In this document: in pieces, positions 22,683-35,154 of the stretch
Numbering within the stretch: the first letter of the stretch is position 1
Layout of the letters: every line of letters starts with the position of its first letter
NCBI GenBank assembly: GCA_903813345.2
Contig: CAIIXF020000224.1
Coordinates: 1 to 64,000, forward strand
Length of the DNA stretch: 64,000 nt
Origin: Owenia fusiformis
Lineage: Eukaryota > Annelida > Polychaeta > Sabellida > Oweniidae
Direction of reading: 5' to 3'
Program-made: the position numbers and the translations under genes
Notes under the pieces: model-generated
What the model was told of the DNA's origin: nothing
Database searches by the model: none
What the model saw: the letters and a program-made list of their open reading frames with translations, nothing else

Positions 22683-24079
22683 CTAATAGACGAGTAGGGA
22701 TTTGCCAAAAAGTGCTTATTTAAAAAAAAGCATCGACCTACCTTGTTTGGTTTCTTGGTATTTTTGGAAAGCTTAGCATATCTACTACACATTCCAAATA
22801 ATGAGAAGTCCTGAAAATGGTCCCGTTGCCATGGAAACGGACGCTGATTAAAATACCTAATATTAACATATTAAATTTCTGCTCTGAAAATGAAATCAGT
22901 TTTGAAGCGAAAACAGATATGTGCTGATTTTATATCCCCGATATCATGATCAAATGAACTTTTGGCATTGATGATGGTTCACCCTCGTAAAGTGTAGCCT
23001 TCATACTGTAAGATAGCATAAATATATCTAAATCTAGTAAATGGTTCGAGTACAACTTTAATTATAAATGACTACCATGGTTGTTGGAATTGAGTAAATC
23101 GTGACTGTAAAATACTCTATTTAGGCCAAAGTCATTTTACCCTTATGGTGCTCGAGTTGGTCGTTAGTGAGGTAAATCTGAGAGCTGCTCATATCTCCCT
23201 CAGTTGCTGAGTAATTGGTAGATCTACTGCGCGTGAAGTAAATAATCCCGAGGTATTTTCTCTCCGACCATTGCTTTGTTTTGATATATACATAACTGTC
23301 TGTTTGAGTAATATTAGTTGACTGGTTTATAGTGATAGAGTATTTTTATAGAGGAACCACAATGCTAACGCAATATGCTTAAGCATCAGATTCTACTTAT
23401 ATTCTACCTTTGTGTTGCTCTGTTTGTCATCGGTGAGGTTAAATTTGACAGATATTTCCCTCAAAGGCCATCATGATAATTTTCAGTTTGAGAAATCTGA
23501 TAGGAATTCAATATCCCGTGTATTCACCACCCCCTTCCATCCCCAATTATTTAACCATGCTCCAATGCGTTTCATCTCTGTGTTTGATAAAAGCAATAAA
23601 TATGATAGTTCTATATTATTCAATTCTCAAATCGCCAGGAGGCATTCATTAAAAGTACCTCTTCGAGACCCAGCTTGAAAAACAATTCCTAAACGATCTC
23701 TCCTGTAATTAGGCAGACATTCCCAGTTATGGAAACAATTGAATTGATATTACCTATTGATTGGACAAGTATTAGAATTCTGTCTCTAATTGTAATACAT
23801 ACATGTGTATTGTATTTTGAAATTCTCGGAATATGCATAAAGTGAAGCAAATCTGAAACGTTTCATCTTAAACATAACCGAAATTTTACAATTTGATACC
23901 GAAACCAGGATCTTATGTTATTTTTCTTTGCTTTTAAAAGGAAATTTGCCCGAATGTCATGGTACAAAATATATTTTTTCTAAGTGTACACAGATTTTTT
24001 GAAGCTCCGGTCGCCGTACGACCACCATAGAGCAAATGTGCACAAGGTTTGATTTTAATATTATTGAATTACGTTAATT
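22683..24079. other. no gene recognised
   Basis: This would be upstream intron or flank of the amidase remnant. Two diverged direct-repeat blocks (around 23140-23215 and 23400-23465) share GTTGNTCNTNNGTGAGGT and ATNTCCCTCA. The plus-strand open frame at 23412-23678 overlaps the second block and has no recognisable domain. Confidence 0.4.
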
Positions 24080-24600
24080 AGTTGCTTGGATGGTAAGTTG
24101 TTAGTTTGCTTGCTTATTTGCATTATTGATTGCTTGATTGGCCGTTTGCTTGCTAACATTCTTTCTTTGTAACTTTGTTGTTTCATTGGTTTCTTGCATT
24201 AGAGCTTGATTAGTTTCTTGTTTGGTCGGTTTGTCGTTTGCTTGCTTGTTTTACTTGTAAGCTGCATGGTTAGTTTTTTACTTGCTTATTTTCCTGCTTG
24301 CTTGGATGGTCGTTTGCTTGGTTGCTTGAGTGGTTGGTTGGTAAGTTAGTTGTGTTATTACGTTGATGCTTACTTAGTTGCTTGTTTGTTTGCTTGCTTG
24401 GTTTCTGCTTGCTTACTTGAATGGTTGGTTGTTCGTTTGCTTGTTTATTTGCATGGTCGGTTGACTTTTTTATTGGCTGCTTGCTTAGTTGCTCATTTGC
24501 TTTGTTGCTTGCTTGGTTAGCTTTTTCGCTTTGCTTCCTGAAATGTTTTCTTGGATGGTTTGTGGGTTGTTTGATTGATTGGTCGGTCGGTTAGGGTATG
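24080..24600. repeat. (TTGC/TTGG)n simple repeat
   Basis: About 500 bp dominated by GCTTGCTTG, GGTTGGTTG and TTTGCTTG words, a degenerate tetranucleotide array with strong strand asymmetry (G+T on the plus strand). Confidence 0.85.
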
Positions 24601-26396
24601 TTTATCTCATTTTACTTTGTATTTCAGGTATTTTTCTATTCTATGAGAATGGTTAGGCTACAGGTTTTTAAGAGCTTTTACGTGTATGTGTATCTTTGTG
24701 GTTTTGCGGATTGGTTCAAACAAGTTCTATTAAAGTCGCGTAGCCCAACGTCCCTATTTTTCTCTCGTTTTTTCTTCAGCGGTACATTGACATGGCACGC
24801 GGATATCATATATCTGAGATTTGAAAAGGTCATATAAATTAAACTGGAAGACAGATTCTATAATCTGATCGCAGATTCGGAATTCCGAGAACATGCTGCC
24901 TTATACACCCATTACCATTTACAGGTATTTCATAGAGTCTCCAGTTTGTTCCTGTGTACCCCCACCAGTCCCAAATCAGAAATTCAAATTGTTTTCAGTA
25001 GGTTTCCTCTCCGATCTCACAGAATCTATACTCGAGTAAATCTTTATTGCACCTCCAAATTGTTTAAAATTGGCAATTGTGGAATAAAATTATAAGTGCT
25101 CAAAATCTTAACTATGTATCGTTGAAAAACCTTTGGGCAGATGATTGGGATACAGGCCTGTACCTTTTCTGTGTTCAGTGTGTATTAAAATAACTGATGA
25201 TTTTTAAAGAAGCGTCTGAGGACCAACATGACGCTGGCTTTTCCGTTTTTAATTTGAAAATTGAGAAATTCGGAATATAATAGAAAACAAGTGAGTGATT
25301 GCAAAAGCTCACTATGTGAGCTAATCAGAGAGTGTAAGGCAACGTCCTGGAACGTAGTCCAGTTGGTACTGATTATTTCAATCCCATGCATGCAACATGC
25401 AAAATTAAAAAAGATTTATTAATTCACAGGTACAATTGAGATTGAGAATAAATATGGGATTGAAGAACATCCGAAGTGATATGATGACCAACAAAGTTGT
25501 GTTTATGAAGTCACTGTGTGTAGGGGCGGAGTGGGGTGAATAATTTTAATATATTTGCCTCGTGATTTAGATTTTGAAATTAGGAATGATATTTTCCTCT
25601 TCAAACTCCTCCATCAACGATGGAAAATATTCTGAAAAAACATCAAAGTAACACATGTAGCGTACATGATATGGGTAGTTTTCCATGAAATAAATTATGT
25701 TTTAATGAAAACGATTGTAAAGGCTAATATTAAAAGAGGTTTTAAAGTTAAGCCTTGAACCTGAAAGAAAACATATTGTTTCATAATTAGTGAAAAACAC
25801 TGTATTTATGCCCAGAAAGTATTCATGGTTCAGTATATATGACTGTCTAAAATCACTTGCAATGCTGTACTTGGACCTTTATTCATTTTGTCTTCTCACA
25901 GTCATTGCTGCCGCTTAAAATTACAAGGTAATCGGCTAGGGCACCTACACTTGAACACAACATGCGTGTTCAGCATGGTGTTGAGTAATAGCACAATTAC
26001 CCCACAATACCCTTAGCAGGACCTAAAGGTTTCAAGGTTGAGTTTAATACTGAATAAACATGTGAAGTGTGAATTGAAATTTGAGGCCAACAAATAATAA
26101 GCCCTTCATAACTAGGTTATTAAAAATATGAAAGTCCAAATGTCACATCCATTCTCCAAACTATTAGAGACTGATCAAAGTCATGCTCTTACTTGCAATA
26201 TGTCTATTTCTTGCTCTAATTTTATCCCGTCGCTGCTATCATTGCAAGGCTTGCCTACTGTTGAATGTAAATATAACAAACGATAAATTCGAGTTAATCA
26301 ACAATAATATATTTCTCTAATTCCTTATCTCTTTTCATATTACATGTTGTGTCAACAAAATCCATGAGCTCTCTGCCCGCTCTAGTGATACCATTA
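24601..26396. other. no gene; one repeat fragment
   Basis: AT-rich and mostly unassigned. About 24841-24910 holds a fragment of the hairpin-ended repeat family (CTGATCGCAGATTCGGAATT, then CCGAGAA). No exon seen. Confidence 0.4.
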
Positions 26397-27198
26397 CCTA
26401 TATAGAACATTGCATGATCATTATAGAATGCTCTCTATTTTTTTATTTTCGATATATTCTGATGATATTTTCATAGAATCTGCAGTATAGAATACTGTTT
26501 TAATGGATCAAAAATATTTGGTATAACAGAAATATTTTTTAAGAAATGGTCGTCATAGTAACTGGAAATCAAGGCACCAGGGGCAAATGAAAAATCGTAA
26601 ATTAACCATGTTTTTAATACATAATTATTAATCAAATAAGCTATGAAACACATCGGATTGATAAATACTATGTGTTGTTAACATTTTTGAAATATTATAA
26701 AGGCCATGTGAATTGTTTAATCTCATAATGGATGATTGTAATGGCTCATTAGAAGTGATGTTAGACACTACAACTGTTTACTCAAATACTCCAAAGAAAG
26801 TTGAGTTTCCCCTTTAATCTTAAATGTGTTTAGACCACATATAGGGTGCAACTTTGTTGATATCTTTGCAACATATTTATTTTGGATCATCTTTAGTATG
26901 AGCTAAGACGTTAACTATTTTTATCAGTGTGAATTTTTTTCTGATCATCTCTGCAACTTTGTATTATCTTACTCAGTCATTTCTGATCATTAAACGTTGA
27001 TTGTCAGAGTCTGTTATCACAGACGGGTGCCTTTATTTCCTGTTACTATGGCAACCATTACTTATTTAATATTTCTGCTACACAAACTACTGTTTAATAG
27101 ATTAATACAGTATTCTATACTGTAGATTCTATGAAAATTCCATTAGAATGTATTAAAAAATAAGAGAGATATTTTCAAAACTTTGTGATATACCCTCG
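26397..27198. mobile_element. mariner-like long-TIR MITE, decayed copy
   Basis: The right end ACTTTGTGATATACCCTCG is followed by TA (27199-27200). Both arms match the element at 37260-38283, for example GGTATAACAGAAATATT, GTCATAGTAACTGGAAATCA and, inverted, GGTGCCTTTATTTCCTGTTA. The left terminus is degraded, so the start is approximate. There is no transposase. Confidence 0.65.
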
Positions 27199-28883
27199 TA
27201 TAATTATCAGATGGACACTAAATATATATGGAGATAACGACATATGATATTGGCATGCGCTACTAAAATCGTATCTGATTCATATGACGTCTTCACAATC
27301 GTATCCAACTCATATGATGTCTTAAAAAAAGTATCCGTCGGATATGATTTTTTTCAATTAGTTTTGAACTTGGTTGAGGTTTATATACTAAATGTACATG
27401 GCGTCAAATAAGTCTGTTCTCCCCTTAACTTTTTTAATACAGAATTAACATAGGGTTGGGATATATTATCCTAAAGGGAATTTAATTTGCTCATCACACG
27501 CCAAATTTCAGAGTGATTGGTTAAATTCCTAATTTTTTAGAGCATTTTTAGTAATGTCCATATTTCAATTTTTAATAGTCTGTATGTCTCCCCCAGGCGG
27601 ATGGCCTCTATTCTACGAGGATATGATCCTGTATATATCATTCAGAACTTTAAATTTTGGCTGTTATCAAGTATTTTGTGATGAAAGATGCCCCTGCTTC
27701 AAAAGCTTCCTTGAATGTAACACATTTTACTCTGTAACGATATTGAGAAACATCGAAATCACCCAATGTTGGCATTGCCACTGCAGCATCAACCTTTCAC
27801 TTTTCATTCACTACATCTGGTAATTTTACTTGTTTTGACGTATTCAAAGGTCAACTACTACTTTACAAGAAACATTGTAGCAATTTTATGAGGAGGAGTT
27901 TATGATTCAAAATGATATATGGGAAAATATGACAAAGGAGGGCGAGTTGTTTGTAGAATGAATCGGGGGATTTTTTTAATGAATTTCGCTTATGTTTTTC
28001 ATCCAAAAAACATCAATACACTTTAAAACATTTTGTTTACTTTAAGATTACACCATGTAATCCAAAAATATATTTCTCGTTTTCAAAGATAATCCATGGA
28101 TTAACACCCAGGTATTTTTATTTTTCAAACTTCAGAGGGCTGGGAATCATTGATGCTCAACGCTTTTGAATATGATAAATGCTGTTTTAAATAGGTTTTA
28201 CGTATGCCATTAATTTCTCAAATTATGTAAGCTGAATGCGCCCTAGAATATTCTCTTGGAGGAATCCAATGGTAATCCAATGGTAGTTCCAAGCAGATTT
28301 TTAGATGGCAGGTAAGTAAATTCTTTAGTACTCGCCTTATTGGGTTGAGTTAGTTTATATTCAAAAATTATATATGATTCTGTAAAGATGTCAGTGTGGA
28401 TGCTATATAGATTGCACACGTATGGTAAGCTGTATAATCCTATATTATGTAACAGGAGTACAGTTTTGGTTGACATGATTGTGACTGGGTGAGAGATTAA
28501 ACTCTTTAAGGTAGTTCTGCATGTTGATAATTTTTACTAATTTTGGTGATGAATAAATTATCTGATATTTATAAATTGGGCAAAATATTTTACATTTTAA
28601 GTGGATATAAAGAATTATGGTAACATACACATGGACCATGCATACACATACAATTACAAATGTGAAAATATTGTCCCTTTTATTGATTATCGGTATTTAT
28701 AATCATGAAAATTATTGAAAAATATCGAGACATGTCTACCTTAAAATCAAATTGGCTTACAAGTACCCTAAGCTATTTTTACATTTTTATTGCAAGAACA
28801 TCTTTTTGCAAGGGTTACAAAGGTTGAAATATTGTGGTGGCTCTATTTGGCTGGAGTTTAATATTCAGACCTAGCTATAGGTA

Positions 28884-29615
28884 TTATTACATTTATATGT
28901 ACACTAGTATCTTGTTGACCTATATTCAGCACTGTATTGATGAATGGGCCACTTATTAGGGCCAATATTCAATCATAAAGTGTACAGGGGTAGAGATGCC
29001 AAACCAAGAAGTCTTTTTGTGTCTGTCAAAATCCATTTGCATCCTACACATCCCAACATATTATCCAAATATGTTATTAATTAATGAAACATAACAGTAT
29101 AATCTTTGGATTTAGAAAGTTGTATGGGATTTCATTAGTATAAAACTTGCTTTTGAAGCATTTTTCTATAGCAATTTTGTAGGAAAAAATGATGGAAAAA
29201 ATGTATAATCTTTTAATTTGAAGTATGACCTGAATCGATTGCAAACGTTATATTTGCACATCTGATGTGATATACCATTTGTGTCATACTGTGAAATTAT
29301 TTAATTTGCAATCGATTCAGGTCATAGTGTATTTTAGGTATTTTTGTGAAAATCAATAGAAACCAATGGCCTCTATTGGAATTGATGATATCCACATGTT
29401 AAGTCAATGGAGCCCATTCAATGGCAAGTCAATACACCCTTGCTGAACTAAATGACCTCAACCTCAGCCCATGTGGGTCCAAACGCCCAAATATTTTCCA
29501 CAGTATTATGTGACATTGAATTCTTTATGTTACACCTAAAAATGATTCATTTTGTTCATGGGGATATCATAATGGAAAGTGCACTAGACCCTTATTGTAA
29601 TTGTATGATATCGTA
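28884..29615 (+). repeat. dispersed 0.7-kb repeat, copy A
   Basis: Homologous, in the opposite orientation, to 38363-39095. Shared blocks include CTAGTATCTTGTTGACCTAT, AAATCCATTTGCATCCTACA and ACCTGAATCGATTGCAAAC. In copy B both ends carry an inverted 'CATTTTGNNCATNGGGATAT' motif, so this is probably a TIR element. Copy A's left border is approximate. Confidence 0.6.
29226..29324. repeat. 20-bp perfect inverted repeat
   Basis: TGACCTGAATCGATTGCAAA (29226-29245) and its exact reverse complement (29305-29324) enclose 59 bp. The related copy B keeps only one arm. The RNA would form a stable hairpin if transcribed. Confidence 0.8.
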
Positions 29616-30757
29616 TTTGTGATTTGAATATACACTGTGATATTTGAGAAAAAAATGTTTTGTTTTAGTTTCATTGCAATTTATAACCCTAATATCCTTC
29701 CCAGAATCCTTCCTTGTCTTCCAATTTTCGAATAACCTCAGAAGTTCCTACTTTTTAAAAAAAATACAATTTTCCATGATCATTTTTATGTCACCACCAC
29801 AAGTGGTGACATATTGTTATGGTCTCAAACTTTTTTGTGGACGGTGTTCAGTGGTTGGTGTTTATCATTTGGCAGTTGGTGTTTGGCAGTTGGTGTCTGT
29901 AACAAATGGCAGGTGTTGATATTTTGCATGTGAATGCCTTGTCTTATAATGTAGCCAACTGCAATGGATGTAAAACGGATACAGTTAACTAATACATTTC
30001 TTGGCATCAATTCAAATCATATGCTAATTTTAAATGAAAATGCTTTTTTCATGTTTTACCACTCATAAATGCCATAATATCTCGATGTCACATTCAGGAA
30101 AATATGGCTATCAACAAGTTTTGAATTCTTACAATCCTGTAAGTTGTACATGTAAGCGTGCACATCTGTCAGTTCAGTTTATGTGTAAAAGTTAATCCCC
30201 TAAGCCTTAATACCTGATGCATGAAATATTATGAATGAGTTACATAATATGTACTCGTGCTATTTAGGTTAATGTTGTACTGTTTCACCAGATTTGACTG
30301 ACATCTTTAAATAACAACAATTTGATTTGATGATCAGACAGCAACAAAACATATTAAGTGGCCAAGACAAAAGAATGTTATTATGATAGCCATTCTAGGG
30401 ATTAAGGAATGCATTCAGCTTACATAATTATTGGCTTACGTAAAACCTATTTAAAACAGCATTTATCGTATTCAAAAGCGTTGAGCATCATTGATTCCCA
30501 GCCCTCTGAAGATTGAAAAATAAAAATATCTGGGTGTTAATCCATGGATTATCTTTGAAAATGAGAAATATATTTTTGGATTACATGGTGTAATCTTAAA
30601 GTAAACAAAATGTTTTAAAGTGTATTGATGTTTTTTGGATGAAAAACAAAAGCGAAATTCATGAAAAAAATCCCCCGATTTCATTCTACAAACAACTCGC
30701 CCTCCTTTAAAGATAAAACAGTTAAGGGGGGAGAACAGACTCATTTGACACCCTGTA

Positions 30758-32099
30758 TTGGCTCTCGGGCGGGCAACTTCAAAGGGTTATCTAAATGTTA
30801 ATTGGGACATATTTTACAACATAAGCATAGCATACATATACAGGTAAAAATAACTGCAATAATAAAGTAAGTAAGTACAAGTAAGCACATTTTTTTGTTA
30901 AAATGGTATTTCTGATTTATAAAATCTGATTTATCTGATCTCTGATTTATATAATTCCATTATCTTATAACGAGTGGCCAAGTCTGATTTTCTGTTGATA
31001 TTCTTAAATCGTTTTTTATTTTATGACATTATTTAAACTGTTAATGTTGATAAATGGATTTCCTACATTGGATGATCATGTGGATGTATTTTTGCGTAGA
31101 GTAGGCAATAGCTCAGTACAGAATTATTGTTATTTTCTGGATTATTTATGATGCCTAGTAATATCTAAATGAATGTTATTGAAAAAAGTTGACATGTCAT
31201 TCCAAAAGTTTACTACTAGAAATCTATGTAAAAAAAGAGTATATAGTCAATTAGACCAGTCTGTCGCATAAGTTTGATACAGAGATTTGTATTACGTAAT
31301 TTGTATTACGACTCGTTTTTTTTTAGTTATTTTTGTTAATTTTGTTTTATCAATCAAGAATTATCGAGAATTTTGCTCTAGGTTTACATAATGTAGTTAA
31401 AAAAAACGTATAGTATACTTTCGAATGTAAGTACTCTAATCTGGCACACTGAGAAAGGAGTTGAGTGAACAAACGCCAGAGAGTGTCCGCGTTGAAGTGA
31501 GAATAAACTTTTTATGAGAATCGAAGTAAAAAAAACATCAGAAACGGCAAGATTGAAGTCTATATTTGTGTGAAGAATGAATAAAAATATTGAGAACATT
31601 TTCTTGTTGGGTCTAGAGACCGTAGGGGGTAGGGGTCCCAAAGAAAATATTTAAGATATTACCGTACCATATTATTATACCAAATTTACCTAGCTTCAAA
31701 TGAATGATTTTGATTTATCTTTCCCGGATTATGTAAACATACTTTTGTATGTTCGATATATACCATCCATCTGAACAATATGTGCTGTTTGAAGGAAAGT
31801 AAATATTTGAAAGGACATTTCATGCTGAGTCTAGGTGACACTTTTATTCATTGGAGATAGTAATCATTTGAGTGTTTTCACTAAGAGCAAAATTTAGAGT
31901 AAATTTATACATTCATGGACAATTTTGCCTGCCATTTTAATTGTAATTCAAAATGGCCGAATGTCATTCATGCTACATAGCAAAATGTTCTGCTAGAAAA
32001 CGGAGAAAGCTACAAGGTTCTAAGCTTCAAGAGTAAAGAATGCCAAAGTTGGACAAAAATATATGTATAACTGTTGGCTAGATTATAAACATAGATTGA
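30758..32099. other. no gene recognised
   Basis: AT-rich sequence with a short GTATTACG duplication at about 31288-31310. No exon, RNA gene or element boundary is supported. Confidence 0.45.
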
Positions 32100-32810
32100 T
32101 ATCAGAGCTTACGACTGATGTTCGACTGTTATTGCTTTAATTTTATGCCAATATTTTGGTTATATAGAGTCGACACTGGATTGATATTTGTCTGAAAATG
32201 CTATCACACTCAACTTATTTTTAGATGATAGTTGATTGATATCAAGGTATTACTACAATCAGAATATTTTGGTGACATTCGGTTGATATGAGGGTTGATA
32301 TTTACATGTTATTGATATACGGTGGTTGTCCAAGAAGTAATACACTATATGCTCTAACTTTCTTAACATTCTTTAATTCGTAATAATAGGCCGATACTTG
32401 GGTCATATTGAAGTGACTATAATTGATATTTGGATGATTTTGCCATTGTATGAGGACACTATTTGACTCATATTTGTGTGATATTCGAATGAGACCGGGT
32501 GAACTTGTTTGATATTACGCCAATATTTGGGTCATACTGTACTTTAGGTGATATATTGAATTGATAATGGGGTATTGTTACAATCTGAATATTTGGGTTA
32601 GATTTGAGAGTTGATATTGTTCTGTTATTGAAATAATACAAGGCCAATATTTGAGTCATACATGGGTGATAATAATATCTACACAAGTGATATTGCTATT
32701 GAATAATTTATTTAAATTGGGTAGATATGGGGTTGATGTTGGACTGAAATTGGGATCATATTAGGCCAATTTTTGGGTATTAATTGGGTGATATTACAGC
32801 TTTTAGTTTT
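32100..32810. repeat. degenerate ~125-bp satellite
   Basis: The anchor GGCC(G/A)ATA(C/T)TTGGGTCATA recurs at about 32389, 32517, 32641 and 32763. TTACTACAATCAGAATATTT at 32250 is matched at 32575. GATATT and TTGATAT words dominate. Copies are old and diverged. Confidence 0.65.
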
Positions 32811-33239
32811 GATGAATGTTCTCACTTATTTTTGTTCTAGTAGATATGTTTAATGCTTTTAGAAGTGTGTATGAGAAATATAACGTCATTATTGGGGCAA
32901 ATTACAATACAGGCAAGGACACGGATCTTCATCGAGTATAATGTCATTTTACCTGATAGTGCTTCTACAAAATATCAACATTACTTTACGAGTCGAATAA
33001 TTTAATGAACATTCTTTAAAAAATCAAACATTTTCATTAATATAGGTATTTTTGTTCTCGTTACATCTATAACACTAAATTCCTGAAGAGGATATACTAT
33101 TTTGAGCAAAAAAGCATATTTTGAAAGAAAACCGTGCATTTTTATTTGATCTTGACCTTGGAAATATGACATTGACTTACATTTTCATACACTTTTGGGA
33201 AAACATTCATCATTTAGATTAACTAGACAGTTGAATTAA

Positions 33240-33532
33240 CCTCTTGAATACCAAGAGTGACGGATATATCCGTCACAAATGAAATAAGACTGGTGCCCAG
33301 AGGGACGAGAAAATCCGTCACAATTTTTTTCACAAAAATTGCTCTCATTTGAACAATTTTCATCCAATTTACACAAAAATTGTTTTAAAACGTGTAGAAA
33401 TGATCTCTGCCGTTCAATTTTACTAAGCTGAGCATCTAAAGTTGTATAGGTATGTAATAAAATGTCAAAAGGTGGCAAAAAATGAAAAATTCTCTGGTTT
33501 CATGCCAATTTTAGAGCCTGGGATTCAAGAGG
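33240..33532. mobile_element. piggyBac-type MITE, copy 2
   Basis: 293 bp, bounded by CCTCTTGAAT and ATTCAAGAGG with TTAA at 33236-33239 and 33533-33536. It differs from the copy at 3654-3946 by only a few bases. Two near-identical copies 29.6 kb apart imply recent mobilisation by a piggyBac transposase. The full-length piggyBac at the right of the window has different termini (CCCTTA), so it is not obviously the source. Confidence 0.85.
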
Positions 33533-33537
33533 TTAAA

Positions 33538-34803
33538 GACTCCAGATTTCAAACTTTTTTTGTGCTGAGTCATGCAGAATAAGCTGTGTCATCCAAAAAA
33601 GCTGAGTCAACCAGAATATGAAAATTTAGACGATTCTTGGTTATGCTTTATTCGAGTCATTGACTAAATATTGGGATATCAACATATAGGTGTTTCAAGA
33701 TTTTAAAACGTCATAGAATCACAAACCGAAACTCAGATTTCAGTTCTGATATCAGATTCAAACTCCTGAGAATATTCTACCTTATTTCACAACTCACACG
33801 TTAAATCAGGTGACGTTTTTTGTTTGTTTTGACCTGCTTCCCGGATCTGTATACCAAATTTCGAAGAATATTATTAACGTGTAGTGTCAGATACATATTT
33901 ATAAGAACAACTATAGATTTGACTTAGATTTTGACGTAGGCTTTTTAGTATCCAATTCTTAATCAGAGTAGATTTTAAGGTCTGTTCCTATTGTAGGCAT
34001 TCATTGAGTTGGCTGCTTTTAAGTTTTATCTTGTATTTCTACAATTCATAATTTTCTTCAGCCCCATTGACTTAACATTAAAAACCAAACTAGCGATTTT
34101 TGAGATTTCAAAACGCCATAACTTCCGAACCGGGAATCGGATCGAGATTTGGTTGGAAGATAGGATTCCTGAAAAAAATTAATTCATAACTCATACGTTA
34201 AACATGGAGAGCTTTTTTATTTTGACCCACTTTTCGGAAACCATATCTCAAAAGAGGGTCAAAATACTTTCTGACGGCAATAAGAAAACACTCTTTGCTA
34301 CCTGTATACTCATATTAAGCAAATCATTTAAATGTACTGTCAGAATCGAAAAAAGGAAAAACTATGAATTAGACTTAGATTTTGACCTAAGCATTTTGGT
34401 TTCCAAATTTTGTAGCTAACTGGATTTTGACGTCCCCTTCTTTTAAATGTTTTTAATATAATAAACTGTACTCAGTCTATTTCTCCTATTTTAAACTTCA
34501 AATTTTTTTTGAGCTTTCGAAACGCCATAACTTCCGAACTGGAAGTCGGATCGAAACTTGATTTGCAGATTCTGATTCCCGGTGATAATTCGACATCTAT
34601 TTCCTAGCTCATTGATACAAATTTGACCTAAATTCCCAGAAAGCCACACATATTCCCGAGTTAACCATATTAGTTGGCTTAAGTAAGCTGTTATAGTTGG
34701 CAAGGGTATTGGTGAGGAGGAAGAAAAAAGAAAGAAACTGGCATTCTAATAAAGAAAACAGCAAAAGCAATATACTCCAGATTCACAATCTGGAGTCTAA
34801 TAA
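33538..34803 (+). mobile_element. hairpin-ended repeat element, copy A
   Basis: It begins GACTCCAGATTTCAAAC and then GCTGAGTCAT/GCTGAGTCAACCAGAAT motifs. It continues as three approximately 405-bp diverged units (anchors AAAACG(C/T)CATA at about 33707, 34112 and 34520). It ends with hairpin ACTCCAGATT-CAC-AATCTGGAGT (34774-34796) followed by CTAATAA. The 5' end is complementary to the 3' hairpin arm. A start complementary to a 3' hairpin, plus internal tandem repeats, is the layout of non-autonomous Helentron (Helitron-2) elements. No Rep/helicase is present, so that label is inference. Confidence 0.55.
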
Positions 34804-34974
34804 AATAAAGACAAAATTCAAAATAAGATGGAGCTTAAAAAGGCCTTGCTTATCCCATCCTTTTGCACTTAGTTATCTTGGCCTTGTGTACAGTAAAAAT
34901 CGTGACACTTAATGTGCCATTTTACTTTCCATATATAATCCCGTCGCACATGTGTTTACGTATTCATCAAATCA

Positions 34975-35154
34975 TTATTTATTTTTTAAACCACCTCCAA
35001 GTGCTTTTCCGACTACTGCTCCCGTGGTTGCACCTGCTGCAATTCCCGGTGGTCCGCCTATTACTCCGACGGCGCCCCCGACGACAGTAGTCGCTAATGT
35101 AACCAGACCCTCAAGAAAACTTGATCCTTTTTCCTCAAATGTTTCTTGATGTCT
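34975..35154 (-). CDS. terminal exon, glycine-zipper protein tail (partial)
   Basis: A 180-bp minus-strand exon encodes 59 residues and a TAA stop (34975-34977). The acceptor GACTCTTTTCAG is pyrimidine-rich and lies exactly at 35155. The peptide starts RHQETFEEKGSSFLEGL. It then becomes a Gly/Ala/Val helix with GxxxG-type spacing (VVGGAVGVIGGPPGIAAG, ATTGAVVGKALGGGLKNK). AATAAA overlaps the stop. The local GC content is well above its surroundings. GGPPG(I/L)A in a glycine zipper recalls the membrane region of C19orf12-like proteins, but the match is short. Upstream exons were not found. A membrane-inserting tail is my inference. It lacks an ATG and is short, so simple ORF calling misses it. 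Confidence 0.55.
   Translation of the reverse strand, partial: RHQETFEEKGSSFLEGLVTLATTVVGGAVGVIGGPPGIAAGATTGAVVGKALGGGLKNK

Larger units (their letters stand above)
27395..30757. mobile_element. large inverted-repeat element with nested insertions
   Basis: The left end TACATGGCGTCAAATAAGTC and the right end (reverse complement) TACAGGGTGTCAAATGAGTC are homologous. The homology continues through about 330 bp of arm: left 27395-27430 plus about 27934-28250, right 30395-30757. The left arm is interrupted by about 500 bp (27437-27933). The loop contains another repeat family (28884-29615). No transposase is visible. The family is uncertain, and the ends TACAGGGTGTC could belong to a Tc1/mariner relative. 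Confidence 0.6.
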
